In this document: in pieces, positions 1 through 11,461 of the stretch
How the letters are laid out: each line of letters starts with the position of its first letter
Numbering within the stretch: position 1 is the stretch's first letter
From: Ophiocordyceps camponoti-saundersi (nom. inval.)
Taxonomy: Eukaryota; Ascomycota; Sordariomycetes; Hypocreales; Ophiocordycipitaceae
Assembly (NCBI GenBank): GCA_003339415.1
Contig: PDHQ01000319.1
Span: forward strand, 1-36,780
Direction of reading: 5' to 3'
DNA length: 36,780 nucleotides
Notes under the pieces: generated by a model
Told to the model about the DNA's origin: nothing
The model's database searches: none
Seen by the model: the letters and a program-made list of their open reading frames with translations, nothing else
Program-made: the position numbers and the translations under genes

Positions 1-160
1 ATAAAATAAATAAAATAAATAAAATAAATAAAATAAATAAAATAAATAAAATAAATAAAATAAATAAAATAAATAAAATAAATAAAATAAATAAAATAAA
101 TAAAATAAATAAAATAAATAAAATAAATAAAATAAATAAAATAAATAAAATAAATAAAAA
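1..160. repeat. 9-bp tandem repeat (ATAAAATAA)n
   Basis: About 17 head-to-tail copies of the 9-mer ATAAAATAA run from the first base to about 157, then decay into an A-run. The array is almost pure A/T and nearly perfect. It begins at the window edge, so its true length is unknown. It marks the AT-rich side of the RAT1 island. No coding potential. Confidence 0.95.
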
Positions 161-452
161 AAAAGTTATATTAATTATTAAGTAATTAATTACTTAAAAA
201 GAGGGCTATTATTTTTAAATTTATTATATTATTAATTTATAAAGGGGGTTTAAATAAATTATTAAATTAATATATTTTCTTATACTTATAAACGGCTTAT
301 TTAATCCCCTCACTAACTAGTAATCTAGCTGCCTTCACGATACGTTTATAGTTGCTGCTAGTAATAACCTTCTTATGCTTGCTGTCTGTTAACTTGTGGC
401 AGGGTGTGCTTATTAGTATTACTCGCTCGCTGCTAGTAGAAAGGAGTACAAG
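161..452. other. 3' flank of RAT1 and AT/GC boundary
   Basis: From 161 to about 297 the DNA is AT-rich with nothing recognisable. From about 297 to 452 it has normal composition and retains CpA/TpG. On the minus strand this part contains a plausible alternative last intron of RAT1 (donor GTGAGT at 460-455, branch-like TACTAAT, acceptor AG at 387-386), followed by an open stretch ending in TAA at 299-297. If spliced, the last residues (S-E) would be replaced by about 30 basic residues. I cannot decide between this and the stop at 455-453. A plus-strand 76-codon ORF here has no recognisable features and is probably chance. Confidence 0.5.
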
Positions 453-3131
453 TCACTCACTTTGTCCACGTCGTACGTCAAATCTTTCCATGGGTGAGCC
501 GCCATTACTTAGCGCGAACCTTCCTGCCTTGCCTCTAATAATTTCGATATCACTTCGCGTTAGGGTTGGCGGCGGTAGCTGAGCTCCCCTCAAAAGCATC
601 GACTTATGAACCTGGGAGGACGTCGGCATATCATAGTATACGCTGTATTGAAGGGTCAGTGAATTCCAATACTCTTCGTGCGGTAACAGTTCTCTACCTT
701 ATCGACCGATCATAGTCCAAGTCAGGCATTGCATTTCGCTGCAATGGATATCGCAGCATCCCGTGAGGAACATAGTTATCTCTCTTCTCTACCCTTCCAC
801 TCAGGCCCTCACTTGACGCCACATTGAGTTTCAGCTTGGAAAGACCCTGGCGTTTCGAATAAAACCTCGTTAGAACTTCGTCGTATAATCTCTCGTGGCT
901 GTCTGCGAAAAGTAGAACATCTCGGCCCGTGCTATTTCGAAGAGTATCCTCAGGACTCAGAAGGGGGTACAAGCGTTGAACGGCCGAGAGCAGGCGAGGC
1001 ATGTCGATGAATGGCAAGAGCGCAACACCTTGCCAAGCCATTTTCTTGCCATTTAAGTCAATCTCGAAATCCTCCGGATAGAAGTCAATAATCTCGCTGT
1101 CTTTGCTGGTCATAAGCTCATGAAAGACTTCAGGAAGTGAGTGACGGGAAGCGGCCGGTAGCACGCTCATTAGTTGCTCAAATGGCCTTGAGACATAACC
1201 CTTATCAAAAGAAATGTTCAGGTCGGTGAGATCTTTGAAATCAGCTGCAAACGGTGCGTAATGATAAGGGTAATACCAATCCCAAGAAGGACATCCTTGG
1301 AAATAATACAAGAGCACCCATGCTAGTCCCTCAGCATAGGCGCGAGCTACCTCGTGACGAAATGAAATATCGTCAGCATCCTTCTTGAATTTCTGTTCGT
1401 AATAACGATCTGCGTATCCGGCTTCCCCGAGCCGGACAGAGTCGACTGGACCTTCAGCAGATATGTTCGCTGCCAAGGGAACTGGTTCATTCAGAAGTAT
1501 GTTGCCAGCATCTGCCGCATTCGAATTCTTTCGTTTCCCTAAAACTGACGAGGATGGCTCGGCGAGTAATTGAGTCCTGAGCGCGCTCGCTGCATTCTTA
1601 TTGGCCAGGTTCGCGTCTTCACGAGGACTTCGGTTGGTGACCGTATCGTGCGTGACAGCTCGAGTGGGTTGCCTGGGGTAAGAGGCAATAGGATGCAGCT
1701 GGAGGCCATGAGCCGGATCTTGGTGCCCGTTGTGGCGATGTTTTTGCCCATCGCCCCGTTGTCCTGAATAGGCGTAGCCTTCCATTTGCAATTTTCTTCG
1801 CTTCGAGTTGGCTTCGCGGCGGCCCTCTTGTTCTCTGCGACGCTTGAGAATGACGTCTTCCTGCTTCGCTAAATCCCCCAATATGCGCTGTGCTCGGTCC
1901 CAAATTATGTGACCGTCCTTGGTCGCATATCCGCCCATCAACGGCAGGTTTTCTCGCCAAATAGTCGTCAATGTATCGATGCCGTGTTCCCGAATCTCCA
2001 GAGCCGGTAGGTGAGGAAGAAAATCGTTTCCTACAAAACAGCACATAAAGACCCAATCGTCAATAGCGCGTTCCAGATCGAAACGAAACGGTAGTCCAGG
2101 AACTGAGAGCTCGGCGGCCAGATATTCTCGTAAGATCGAGACATGAAGCCATATAAAGGGTTTGGGGGAGATACAGTTGACTCGGCTGTCCCCAGCTTCA
2201 GTCTCTTGCTTTTGCTCGCCGCGGCAATTGCGTGCCTCGTGGCCCCTTTGACCGCATAATTTACATGTCCTGGATTTGCTCTCTTGGAAAAAGACATCTT
2301 CCCGCAACACCCTAAAATGAGGTTCATGTGTTGCTAGTCCGAGCATGATGAGATCCGCATCTAAGCCGTAGATGACGTGTTTCGTGTTTGGATCATAGTC
2401 GGGAGAGGCACGTTGCGACCTGACGAATGACATGATTTTATGTTCGCCTTCTCCAGGAATAGTGGCGTCGGAGATAATAATTTTCAGCTTTGCCCAGGCT
2501 GGATCGGTGTTAAGCTTGTACTGACACCAGTAACGTAAGCTCGTGGCGAGGATGTCCATGAAAGGAGTTCCTGGAGTGATAACATTGGAGTCGAATGCCT
2601 TTTTGGCGATACTTTCGACACTATCGTCGCGTGGAGTGCTGCCATTCGTCTGCTTTAATAGCTTCAAGAGCTCCTTTTTGTGTTCTTCCTTTTGCATCGC
2701 CTCCTGTGCGGATCGGAAACGTCTCGATCTCTGTTGGTTCATCTTGGCACGAGGCGCAACTCCGTCTGCAAAGAACTGTCAGCTGGATTCCTTACAAATG
2801 AAACTCAAGTGTCACACGTACCAACTGCGATCATGAGTATCTTGCGCGGGCGAACCATGTTAACCACACGATCGGTATATTTGAAGACTTCAAGCATCAT
2901 TTCCTCCTCATCAAGGGGAGCGGGCCTATCCTCTGGGTGCGAACATGGGTGTACGATGCCATTCATATCGAGGTATAGGTTGTCGAATTCTTCACCGTTC
3001 GGATTGCGACATGTGGTATCGACTGGGACGACGCTTCCATCCTCCAGAGTAATCGGTTGTTCCTCCTGAACAGCGGAAATGATCTTCGGATACTTGTGCG
3101 AAAGCCATCGAAAGGCGGCCGGGATACCCAT
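453..3131 (-). CDS. RAT1: 5'-3' exoribonuclease 2 (Rat1/Xrn2), three exons
   Basis: Exons 3131-2822, 2765-698 and 642-453 join in frame to an 855-residue protein. The start ATG (3131-3129) opens with [11 protein letters not shown], the usual N-terminus of the family; an upstream in-frame ATG at 3236 was passed over because family members begin here. Visible features: XRN N-domain acidic residues D55 ([11 protein letters not shown]), D104 (DGVAPRAK), GEGEHKI at about 208-214 and the D239/D241 pair (YGLDADLI), plus GNDFLPHLP near 349-357; a Rat1-type CCHC zinc knuckle at C271, C274, H279, C284; and the conserved middle domain with YYPYHYAPF and LLPFID. Exon 3 supplies the conserved HKSMLLRG block. 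Established role of the family: processive nuclear RNA decay, pre-rRNA and snoRNA 5' trimming, and 'torpedo' transcription termination, normally with Rai1. Fungal Rat1 is usually about 950-1070 residues; here the Gly/Arg-rich C-terminal tail is nearly absent. No frameshift or premature stop is seen, and the gene is not RIP-mutated. Confidence 0.93.
643..697 (-). other. RAT1: RAT1 intron 2 (55 bp)
   Basis: Donor GTAGAG starts at 697 on the minus strand, branch-like ACTGAC lies at 660-655, and acceptor TACAG ends at 643. Splicing gives the conserved series DRSIS-VYYDMP; without it the frame stops at 694. The recovered exon 3 is clearly Rat1-like, so this intron is well supported. Confidence 0.93.
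2766..2821 (-). other. RAT1: RAT1 intron 1 (56 bp)
   Basis: Donor GTACGT starts at 2821 on the minus strand. A branch-site match GCTGAC lies at 2783-2778 and the acceptor TGCAG ends at 2766. Splicing joins G to AC to form the Asp codon of the invariant [12 protein letters not shown] block, which fixes the junction. Confidence 0.95.
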
Positions 3132-3260
3132 CTTGACTACAAAAACGCCCACGACTGGCGAGGGGCGAAGCTTTGTTGCGGACGCGGTATTTGCAAAGAC
3201 GAGCATACAAAATGTCATCAGGCATCCACTATTCAAGCCAGGTGTTTAGGTTAGGGGTTA
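3132..3260 (-). promoter_or_regulatory. RAT1 5' leader and proximal promoter remnant
   Basis: Only about 130 bp of ordinary-composition DNA separates the RAT1 start codon from AT-rich RIP-type sequence. No clear TATA box is seen in it. The stretch ends with a TTAGGTTAGGGGTTA string at 3246-3260. The promoter must therefore be very short or extend into the AT-rich DNA. Confidence 0.4.
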
Positions 3261-4640
3261 AAGCCTAGTCAGGCCCTAATATAGTGCAGATTATTTATAT
3301 AAATATATCTAAGTCTTTTAGCAGACCTAACTTTTGCAAAGGTATTTATAACTTTTTTTATAAAATTAAGTTATCTTTTTCTAAAAAAGAGAAACTGTTA
3401 AAAATTAAATATATATATATTAATATTATAAAAGCTATTATAACTATATTAAAAACTTAATAAGAATAATAAAAATATTAAATCTTACTTTGTAAGTAAA
3501 ATATACTTTAATATATATTCTTATTAGCTTAGTATATTCTTTCCTTACTTTTTTATATAATTATATATATTATAATTATAAGATTTAAACGCTTATAATA
3601 CTTAAAAAAAAAAATTTATTATTTATAATAAGTATAAAAAGCTATAATAAAGTTATTATATTAAGTAAAAGTAAGTAGTTTATAAACACACTTTATATAA
3701 ATATAACTAAGCTTTTTATTATAATATTAATACTTAAGCTATACTTAAAATATATATATACTTTATAACTAAAAAAAAGCTCTTAATACTTTAACTACTA
3801 ATTATAATATTTTAACACGCACTTAAAAATAAATCAGTTTTATATTAAAAATTTTAACTTTTTTATAACTTTAGACAAATAAGCCTTATTTATACTTAAC
3901 GCTATAATATTATAAAAGTTTAATACTTTCTACTTTTTAAAGTCTGTCTCCGCTAAGGAAATAGCCTTAAATATAAAGTTATAAGGTAATTTTATTTTAA
4001 GTTTATTAATAATATTAATAATATTAATAATATTAATAATACTTAATAATACTTAATAGCAGCACTTAAAAGCTTAATTAATTCTAATTATACCTATATA
4101 TAAGTAAATAAAATATTTATATAATAAGGTTATTTATTAAGTTAATAATAATATTTAATATAAAGGTAAGTTTTTACTTAAGAGTTCTAAGAATCCTAGC
4201 GGAAAGTTATAAAAAGGAGGTAAGCTAGCGTTTATAAAATTCGCCCTATATATCGCGATTAATTATATTTATATTATATATATTATATTACTTTAATAAC
4301 TTATATAGGTATCTAAGTATATAATCGTTTAATAAAGAGGAAAAACCGGAGTACTTAAGGGAAAACTCCTTACTTAATATATTTAGCTAGCTTATAAGCT
4401 AATTATATTATATTAGAAAGCTTAATTATTATAGAAAATATCCGAAATTACGCCGGTCCTAAGTAAGAGGTACCTATACTTCTTATTATATATCTTATCT
4501 AAGTTCTAAATAATTCCGGTACGTATATTAGTAAATACCGTAGCGAAGATATATTATTTCGTAATTATACTTTATTATTAAATTATAATCGCTATTAAAA
4601 GGGACCTATTCTTCTAATAACTTACGTTATCTAACTATAC
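3261..4640. other. AT-rich DNA without genes
   Basis: RIP-type sequence with frequent stops in all frames and no recognisable domain. A few CpA/TpG dinucleotides persist up to about 4070 (for example near 3685, 3812, 3836 and 4062) and then nearly vanish, so mutation looks lighter next to RAT1. From 4300 to 4640 GC rises slightly without a readable frame. Confidence 0.7.
4004..4059. repeat. Short tandem repeat (TATTAATAA)n
   Basis: Four perfect copies of the 9-mer TATTAATAA are followed by two 10-bp variants (TACTTAATAA, TACTTAATAG). The unit length matches the 9-bp array at the left edge, but the sequence differs. Confidence 0.85.
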
Positions 4641-4708
4641 CCTTACCCCGCGCCTTACCTTACTTAAGCCTCGGCTAGGTTACTACTCCTACTAAGGGAG
4701 GGAAAGAG

Positions 4709-4764
4709 CCCGGCAGGGTTATTACTCCTGCCGGGGTTATGCCGGGGTCGGACCGTACCCCGGC
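4709..4764. repeat. Two adjacent GC-rich perfect hairpins
   Basis: Hairpin 1: CCCGGCAGG (4709-4717), 9-nt loop, CCTGCCGGG (4727-4735). Hairpin 2: GCCGGGGT (4741-4748), 8-nt loop, ACCCCGGC (4757-4764). Both stems are perfect and stand out in AT-rich surroundings. They lie less than 30 bp from the tRNA-like sequence on the same stretch. Function unknown; they could belong to a short mobile element or a terminator-like structure. Confidence 0.8.
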
Positions 4765-4791
4765 TATATAGTTAAGGTGAAAAAATACCCG

Positions 4792-4873
4792 TACCCTCCG
4801 CCGGATTCGAACCGACTGCCTCTCTTATAGGAGACTAATATCTCTAGACGCTTAACTACTACGCTAGGAGGGC
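4792..4873 (-). pseudogene. tRNA-like fossil, RIP-damaged
   Basis: Read on the minus strand, an 82-nt segment has a 7-bp acceptor stem (GCCCTCC with GGAGGGT, one G-T pair), a D-arm-like stretch TAGCGTAGTAGTTAAGCGT and a T arm GTCGG-TTCGAAT-CCGGC containing a perfect B box GGTTCGAATCC. The A box reads TAGCGTAGTAG where TGGCNNAGTGG is usual; both changes are TG to TA, as RIP would give. I cannot fold a normal 7-nt anticodon loop, and the middle is about 9 nt longer than in a class I tRNA. It could be a class II or intron-bearing tRNA, or the head of a tRNA-derived SINE. Isotype not assigned. Confidence 0.7.
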
Positions 4874-5760
4874 ATTATATTTATATTACTTTAAGGTATA
4901 AATTAAAGTAATTTTTTAATCTTATCTTAGTCTTTTTTTATAATTATAATATTATTTTTTATAATAACTTAATAAGCGAAATACTTAAGAGTATTTAAAA
5001 CTTATATAATATTAAATATTAAAATAATTAAATTATTTATATTTTATATAAAAATATTATTTACTTTAGTAAGTAAAGTTAATAGCTATTAGATGCCCGC
5101 TTAAAGGCGGAAACGCTTATAGTGATTTTTAGCTTATAGTATTATTATTATAAGCTTATTAATAATAAGTAAAGGATCTAAGTTATTAATAAAAAGTAAA
5201 GACTAAAACCTTATTTAATATTAAAATATAATAATAAATTAATAGTTTAAAGTTATATATATATAAAATAGCGTTTAAAGTTAAGTTCTTATAATATAAT
5301 AATTTTATAAGTTATTTACCTAATTAATAAAAAGGTTATACTTTTCGCCTTATATTATCTTATAATAATATTATAGCTTATTAGAATAATCTCTAAATTA
5401 TATTTTCTATAAAGGATTTAAGCTACGCCCGAATAGCTAAGTTATATAAGGGTGCTTAGTTAAGTTTATATATATAATAGGCGCGGGGTATATATAAGTA
5501 TATATAATTAGTTAGCGCCGCGCGCGGGACGGGCGCGGGCTATATATAAACTATAACTCTAAGTATATATACTATATATATTTTAAAACCTCCTAAGTTA
5601 TTCTATATTAATAAAGTTAGCTTCTTATAAATATTAAAAAGTATAAGACTTTTATAATAAAATAACTTTAACTATAAATAACCCTAATATTTAATAAGCT
5701 ATTATTACTTAGCTTTTAAAATAATAAGCTATTATTATAAAGCTTTAAAACCTTATACGC
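4874..5760. other. AT-rich DNA without genes
   Basis: RIP-type sequence with no readable frame. It holds one GC patch (about 5480-5550) in which GCGCGGG followed by TATATATAA occurs twice, about 50 bp apart. Otherwise I see nothing in it. Confidence 0.6.
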
Positions 5761-6090
5761 TAGTTATTATAGCTAGGATATATAAAGTAAATAATAATAT
5801 TAGCACTATAAATAAAGATTCTAAGCTAAGGAGAAAAGAAAGAAAAAGCGGAAAAACTCTTATAAGCGAAATCTTAGTAAAATATATAAGGGCATATACT
5901 AATAAAGATAAGAAAAGGTATAATAAAATTCTAATAAGGAAGCGGTTATATTTCCTAATAATTTCCCTTAAAGTCCTTTTCGGGTAATTTTATAATAAAG
6001 TTTATATAAGTTACGTAACTATAGTTAGAAATCTTTAAAAATTATAATAAAATATTTAAAGGAAATTTTTATAAATATTAGCGTATAATA
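5761..6090 (-). repeat. Gypsy-1 LTR, 3' copy
   Basis: About 330 bp, homologous along its length to 18673-18995 and 34936-35263; all share AAGTAAATAATAATATTAG near the left side. It is the 3' LTR in minus orientation. Differences between copies are mostly C/T and G/A, as expected under RIP. Confidence 0.85.
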
Positions 6091-6099
6091 CTACTCCTT

Positions 6100-9000
6100 A
6101 ATAAAAGTCTTAATATACTTATTAAAATTAATAATATTTACTATATAGAGGATTATTTAAGGAAATTATAATATTATTTTAATTATTATTCTTATAATTA
6201 TAGTTTATAGCGGCGGCCTTAATTTAATATTAGAGATTACCTAATAAGCTAATAGTAGCTAAAAAGTAATTATAAAAATCTTTAAAAGCTATAAGCGTAT
6301 ATTATAAATTCTTTATAAAATATTATATTTTATCTAAGCCGTAACCTTATTAGTAAACCTAATATTCTAATTAATAATATTATTTTATAATATAAAATTA
6401 AAGGATTTAATTAACTTTTTACTTTAGCGTATTATTAATATTTTTTAGTTTAATAAAAAATAATTCCTAGCTAGGTAAAAGATCTATAATAGCTTTATAA
6501 AGATAGTTAGCGTAAAATAAGTTTATTATCTAATAGCTATTTAATAAGTTAAAAATATAGCTATACTTTTATTTTTTAATAACTATAAAAGGTTCTAATT
6601 ATTACGCGCTAAAGCGTATTATAAGTATAGTTATAAAGAAACCCTTATAGCTAAGAAATACTTTATTACTAATTATAGAATTTACTAAGTAATATTTTTT
6701 ATTAGCTTATATTTCTTATATATAATAAGCTTTCTTAGCTATAGCTTAAGCTTATTATTTTATTTTTTACGCTTAGATAATAAGTTTATAAGCTATAATA
6801 ATAAGACTTAAGGCGTTTAAGGGATTTAGGAGGCTAGTAACTAAGAGGAGGTTCCGTATATCTTTTCTAAGAGTAATTATAAGTAAAGCTATACTAATCG
6901 ATATATATTATAAAAAATTATATATAAAATCTAGCACGGGAAAGAAAATACTTTAATTATCTTAATATTTACTTATATAAAACTATAGCCTTTAATTAAG
7001 ATATTAGTTAATTATCTTAATATTTCCTTATATTTAAAGATCTAAGGCGCTATTAGAATAATACTTAATATTAATTAATTTATTAATTTTACTAAGAAAT
7101 CTTAAGATAAATAAACTAGCGTTATTAATAATTTATATATCTAATATATTAAAAAGATAATAAAAGTATTAAAAGTAATATCTAGTAAGTATCTTAGCTA
7201 TATTATTTTTCTTACTTAATAATATAGCGATAATTTAGCTTAGCTTATAAATAAAGGTTTAAATATAATTATATTTAAAGCGGTTTTATAATATTACTTT
7301 CTTATTATAAGTAATATACTCTTATATAGAAATTAGGATAAGTAAAAGGTATAATAAACTTAAAGTTTTATTTTATAATATCTTATTCCTTTAATATTTA
7401 TAATAGTTATAAATATATTAATAAATATTTTATCTTATTCTAAGCTAATAATAGCTTTGCTAAAATATCTAAATTATTTTATTTTATTTATTATAAGCGA
7501 AGATAGCTAGCTTATATATACTTTAAATTAAAGCGATATAAAGGAAAAATTATTTTTAACTATTTTACTTAGAGATAATAAGGAGATTATTATAAAATCC
7601 GAGGTTTTAGCTTATATTCTTATCTTAAATTAGTTATATTAAATCCGCCCCTAATAATATAGTATTTTCTCTAAGGTAGACTAAGGTAATTATAAAAATT
7701 AAAGTTAAAGCTTTAAATCTAAAGCTTTTTAGGGAAATTATTATAAATATTTTTTTTTCCTTTTTATAAGCTTTTATAATCGGGAGCTTAGCTATTTTAA
7801 ATAAACAAGTATTAATAGCTATATTTAGCTAGCTAAGTTAATATAAAAATAAATATTAAATTAAGTAAAGAAATTAAATTATTAAATTTAATAGATAGAA
7901 AATAATCTTTTTACTATAAAATAAATTAAAGCCTTATAATCTATAATTATATTAAATTTCTAACTAAGTAATTCTAAGTAAAAATACTTAAAGCTTTATA
8001 TAATAATAAGGAGTTTATAGTTTTAGATTAAGTATATATATTTAGCTAAGTTTATTTTCTTTAAGAAAAAGCTTATAAGCTTTTTTATTTAGTTATTTTA
8101 TTATTATTAAAATATACTAGCGGTAATATTTTAAAAAGCGTTAGTTTTAAGTTAAGTTAAGAGTTTTAAATAAAAGAAAGTAAATATTAGAGCTTATATA
8201 GTTAGTTTCTTTATCTTATTAAAAGCTTCTTTTTACTTAAGTCTAAGCTTAAAAATAATATTTTCCTTTAAGAGATAATTTAAAAGCTTAGTAGCGGTAT
8301 TAATATAATAATAAAAGATCCGAATAAAGTTATATAATCTTATAAATAAGTAAATAGCTTTATAATTATAAAAATTTTTAAATTTTTAATCTTAAATTAC
8401 TTATATTTTATAAAAGTTATACTTACTCTTTACCTAATATATAATATTATTTTAAAATAATTAACTTTTATAATATTAAATTTTAATTTCTAGATATCTT
8501 TTTATAAGTTTACTTAATATAAGCGCTAAATTATTTCTTAATATTCCTTTTAATATTTTTTTTCTTCGCTATCTAAGTAAATTAATATATTATTAGTATA
8601 TATATTTATATAGCGGTTAAAAAAATTATAAAGTTAGGAATTAATAAAATTTTAAAATTAAGCTAGCTTTACTTTAAAGCTAAATAAGAGAAAAAGCTAG
8701 TAAAATATATTAAACTTTATATAGAAAACTATAAAGTATTTTAAATTAAAGTTAAGATAAAAATAATAAAACGCTTAAATAATAATAATTTTTAAGAACT
8801 ATTTCGCCTTTTAATAGCTAAATATTATATTTTCTAAAAAAAGAGTAAGTAAAATTTAACTTTTTAAATAATTATTTATTTATCGGTAATTAATATAAAA
8901 ACGCTAAGCTATTAAATATAGCTTTAGCGTAAAGAGAATAAAAATAGTATAAGGATTAATATTTAGCTTAATAAACTTAACTTTAAGTAAATAATTAATA

Positions 9001-9500
9001 GTTTTCTTCTCTAAAAGTAAGTATTTTATAAGTATTTTATAAGAAAGAGGTTTTACTAAGTTTAGGGGCTTTTTAAGTTTTAGAGTAATATTATAACTAA
9101 GTTAAGAGCTAGTAAAAATATAAGTTTTTTTTTATTAAAAACCCTTTTAAGATATATAAAAGCTAGAAGAATTATATTATATATATAAGTAATATATTTA
9201 AGCTCTTCTCCTTAAGGAAATAGGATTTCTTATTTTATATATATATAGCTAGCTAAGCTTAGCTTTATAATTATAATAAAATTATAATTATTTTTTAATT
9301 TTATAAAAGTTATAAGTATTAGTAAGGCTATCTTTTTCTATTATATATAATAAGAGTTTTATTATATTTAATAAGTAAGTTACTCTCTTTAAGTATTTTA
9401 ATTTATACTATTATTATTTTAGTTATTTTAAGTTAAGGTTTAAGCTAGCTTTTTTTCCTTCGTAGGCTATATAAAGTCTTTTTTCCTTTATAAACGCTAA
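6100..9500 (-). pseudogene. Gypsy-1 pol remnant
   Basis: Read on the minus strand at about 8600-8562, the frame gives YTNNILIYLDSEE, which fits the gypsy active-site block (Y-x-D-D-I-L-I-Y-S) after G-to-A changes turned two GAT codons into AAT. Upstream and downstream frames are broken by many TAA/TAG stops. By family order, protease should lie above 9 kb and RNase H and integrase below 8.5 kb, but I could not read those domains convincingly. Clearly nonfunctional. Confidence 0.7.
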
Positions 9501-9525
9501 AGGATTTAATACTTACGCTTATTCT

Positions 9526-11361
9526 AATAAAGAAAGTAGTTCCGGTATTTAGCGTTTATTTAAATAACTAAATCCGGATTTCTAATAAAAAGGGGCTTCT
9601 TTAATAATAGGATTAAGGGTAAGTATTTAATAAAGGCGGGTAAGTTATTTAGCTAAGCTAGCTTCTAGGCTATATTTTTAAGTAATAACCTTTTTTTAGC
9701 TATTTAAAATCAGCCGATAAAAAGATCTAAAATATAGTTAGTTACTTAGTAGATTTTCTAAAAAGAATATTATTTATTAATTACTAAGGTAATAATTAAA
9801 TTCTTATAAATTAAGCTTGCCTAATAGCTTTAAAAAATTAATAAGGGGAATATAATAAATAAATATAAGCTTAGCGCCTAAGCGCTTTATTACTTACTTT
9901 ATAAAATAATAGCTAACTAAAAGATAAGTATTTACTCTAATATTATATAAGGTAAAGGTATAAAAAATAATATTACTAACTTAAACTTAACTATTAATAG
10001 TAAATAACTCTATTACTTTCTATCTTATATATTATATTTTTAAAACTATTAAGGAGCTTTATAATAATCTTACTCTTTTTTTAAATTAAAATTATCTAAT
10101 TAAATAGAATTAAGCGAGGGCGTCTAAACTTTATAAACTCTCCTTATTATTTATTAGTTAGGGTAATCCTTAGCTATATAGCCTTTTTTTATAAATAAAA
10201 TAAGTATTATTTTCTTAGTAAACTTTCTTCTTATCTTTACTTAAAGGCTAGCCTTTTTAATATAAAGTTATAATTATAGTTATAGTTTTTTTTTATATTA
10301 TTAAGGTAATTTTATTATTTTAGTAAACTTTCTATATAGCTTCTTAGTAAGTAAAATTTTTTTTCCTATAAGATATAGCGTTTTTTATATACTTATAAAA
10401 TTCCTTATATATTATATATAAGTTTTTAGCCTTTATAAGAAAGTTTAAGCTAAGGTTAGTAAGTAAATAATTTTAAAATATATATTTAATTTAAGCTAAA
10501 AGAACTTAGGTTTTAGCTATAAAGTAGTTAAACTTAATAAGGAACTTTTAGATTTCCTATTACTAATTAAGGAGAAGTTTAGTTTATAAAGTTAGTTTAT
10601 AGCTTTAGTAAATTTATTAGGATATCTATAAGTAAATCTTAAATATTAAACTATTTTAGCTAATTTAGAAAAAGACCGTTTTTCTAAGTTATACTAAGTT
10701 TTTAAAAATCTATAAGCTTTCCTTTCTAAAATATAGAATAGAATACCTATCTTATTTTACTTATTACGGAAGGTTATTTTATTAAACTTTATCTTATTTT
10801 TTAAATTAATAAGAAAAATATTAAAATCCTTTTTCTTACTTAAAATTTTACTTACTTTCTTATAATAAACTTTTACGGTATTTAAGTAAAAGGGGTTTAG
10901 CTATCTTACTAAAGTAACTAGCGTAAAGGTATCCTAAGTAGCTTTTTTAGTTAAGATAAATATTTTTTTACTTATCTTAAATATAGTTTATACTTTTTAA
11001 TAAGTTTTATTTATATTTAAGTTTTAGTTTTTCTAAGTTAATTAACCTTAAAATTTTATTATTTATACTTATATTTATATTATCTTTATATATTACTTTT
11101 ATAATATAATTATATTAGCTACGCTTTATAATAAGGCGGCTATAATTATAATTTAGTTTTTATTAAAACTTTATTTTATTATAAAGTATAGTATCTTAAA
11201 AAAAAGTTTCTTTAATCGCCTAAGAGTTTAATTAGGGGCTTTAAATATATATTTTAAAGCTAATTATAATTTAAGTTATATATAAGATTTTTTCTATCTT
11301 ATATAAGGATATAAAAATAAAGTATATATTTCTTAATTACTTATTAATAAAAAGAAGCTTA
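9526..11361 (-). pseudogene. Gypsy-1 gag and 5' leader remnant
   Basis: This part lies upstream of pol in minus orientation, the expected place for gag and the leader. A short lysine-rich stretch near 10150-10220 could be a decayed zinc knuckle, but the cysteines are gone. The region is recognised mainly because it recurs: 9526-10258 matches about 35288-36240, and 10375-11361 matches 32063-34930 once the inserted U element is removed. Many stops in every frame. Confidence 0.6.
11345..11361. repeat. Left TSD of the LINE (17 bp)
   Basis: TAATAAAAAGAAGCTTA, repeated exactly at 18652-18668. A long TSD of this kind is typical of target-primed reverse transcription. The related empty site at about 34914-34932, in another gypsy-1 copy, shows the sequence uninterrupted. 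Confidence 0.9.
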
Positions 11362-11461
11362 AAAAAAAAAAAACGATACGCGCCTAATATAAGGCGCAAT
11401 CTAAAAGGAAAAGGTAAGATATTAGCGGCGTCGGATTCGCTATTTAATTCGGAGTAAGGCT

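Noticed and set aside
1..160. Left array as a telomere or CRISPR
   Set aside because: The 9-bp A/T unit matches no telomere motif, has no spacers, and the context is a fungal genome.
352..582. 76-codon plus-strand ORF opposite the RAT1 3' end
   Set aside because: It overlaps RAT1 exon 3 and its possible last intron antisense and shows no domain, signal or plausible context.
1539..2836. Several 65-145-codon ORFs on both strands inside RAT1
   Set aside because: They are shadows of the well-supported RAT1 reading frame, with no features of their own.
3132..3236. Upstream in-frame extension of RAT1 starting at 3236
   Set aside because: Family members start at the MG[IV]PAxFRW motif; the 35 extra residues show no conservation I recognise.
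11361..11373. A-run at the left of the LINE as its poly(A) tail
   Set aside because: Endonuclease and reverse transcriptase read on the plus strand, so the 3' end is on the right; the A-run is at the 5' end.
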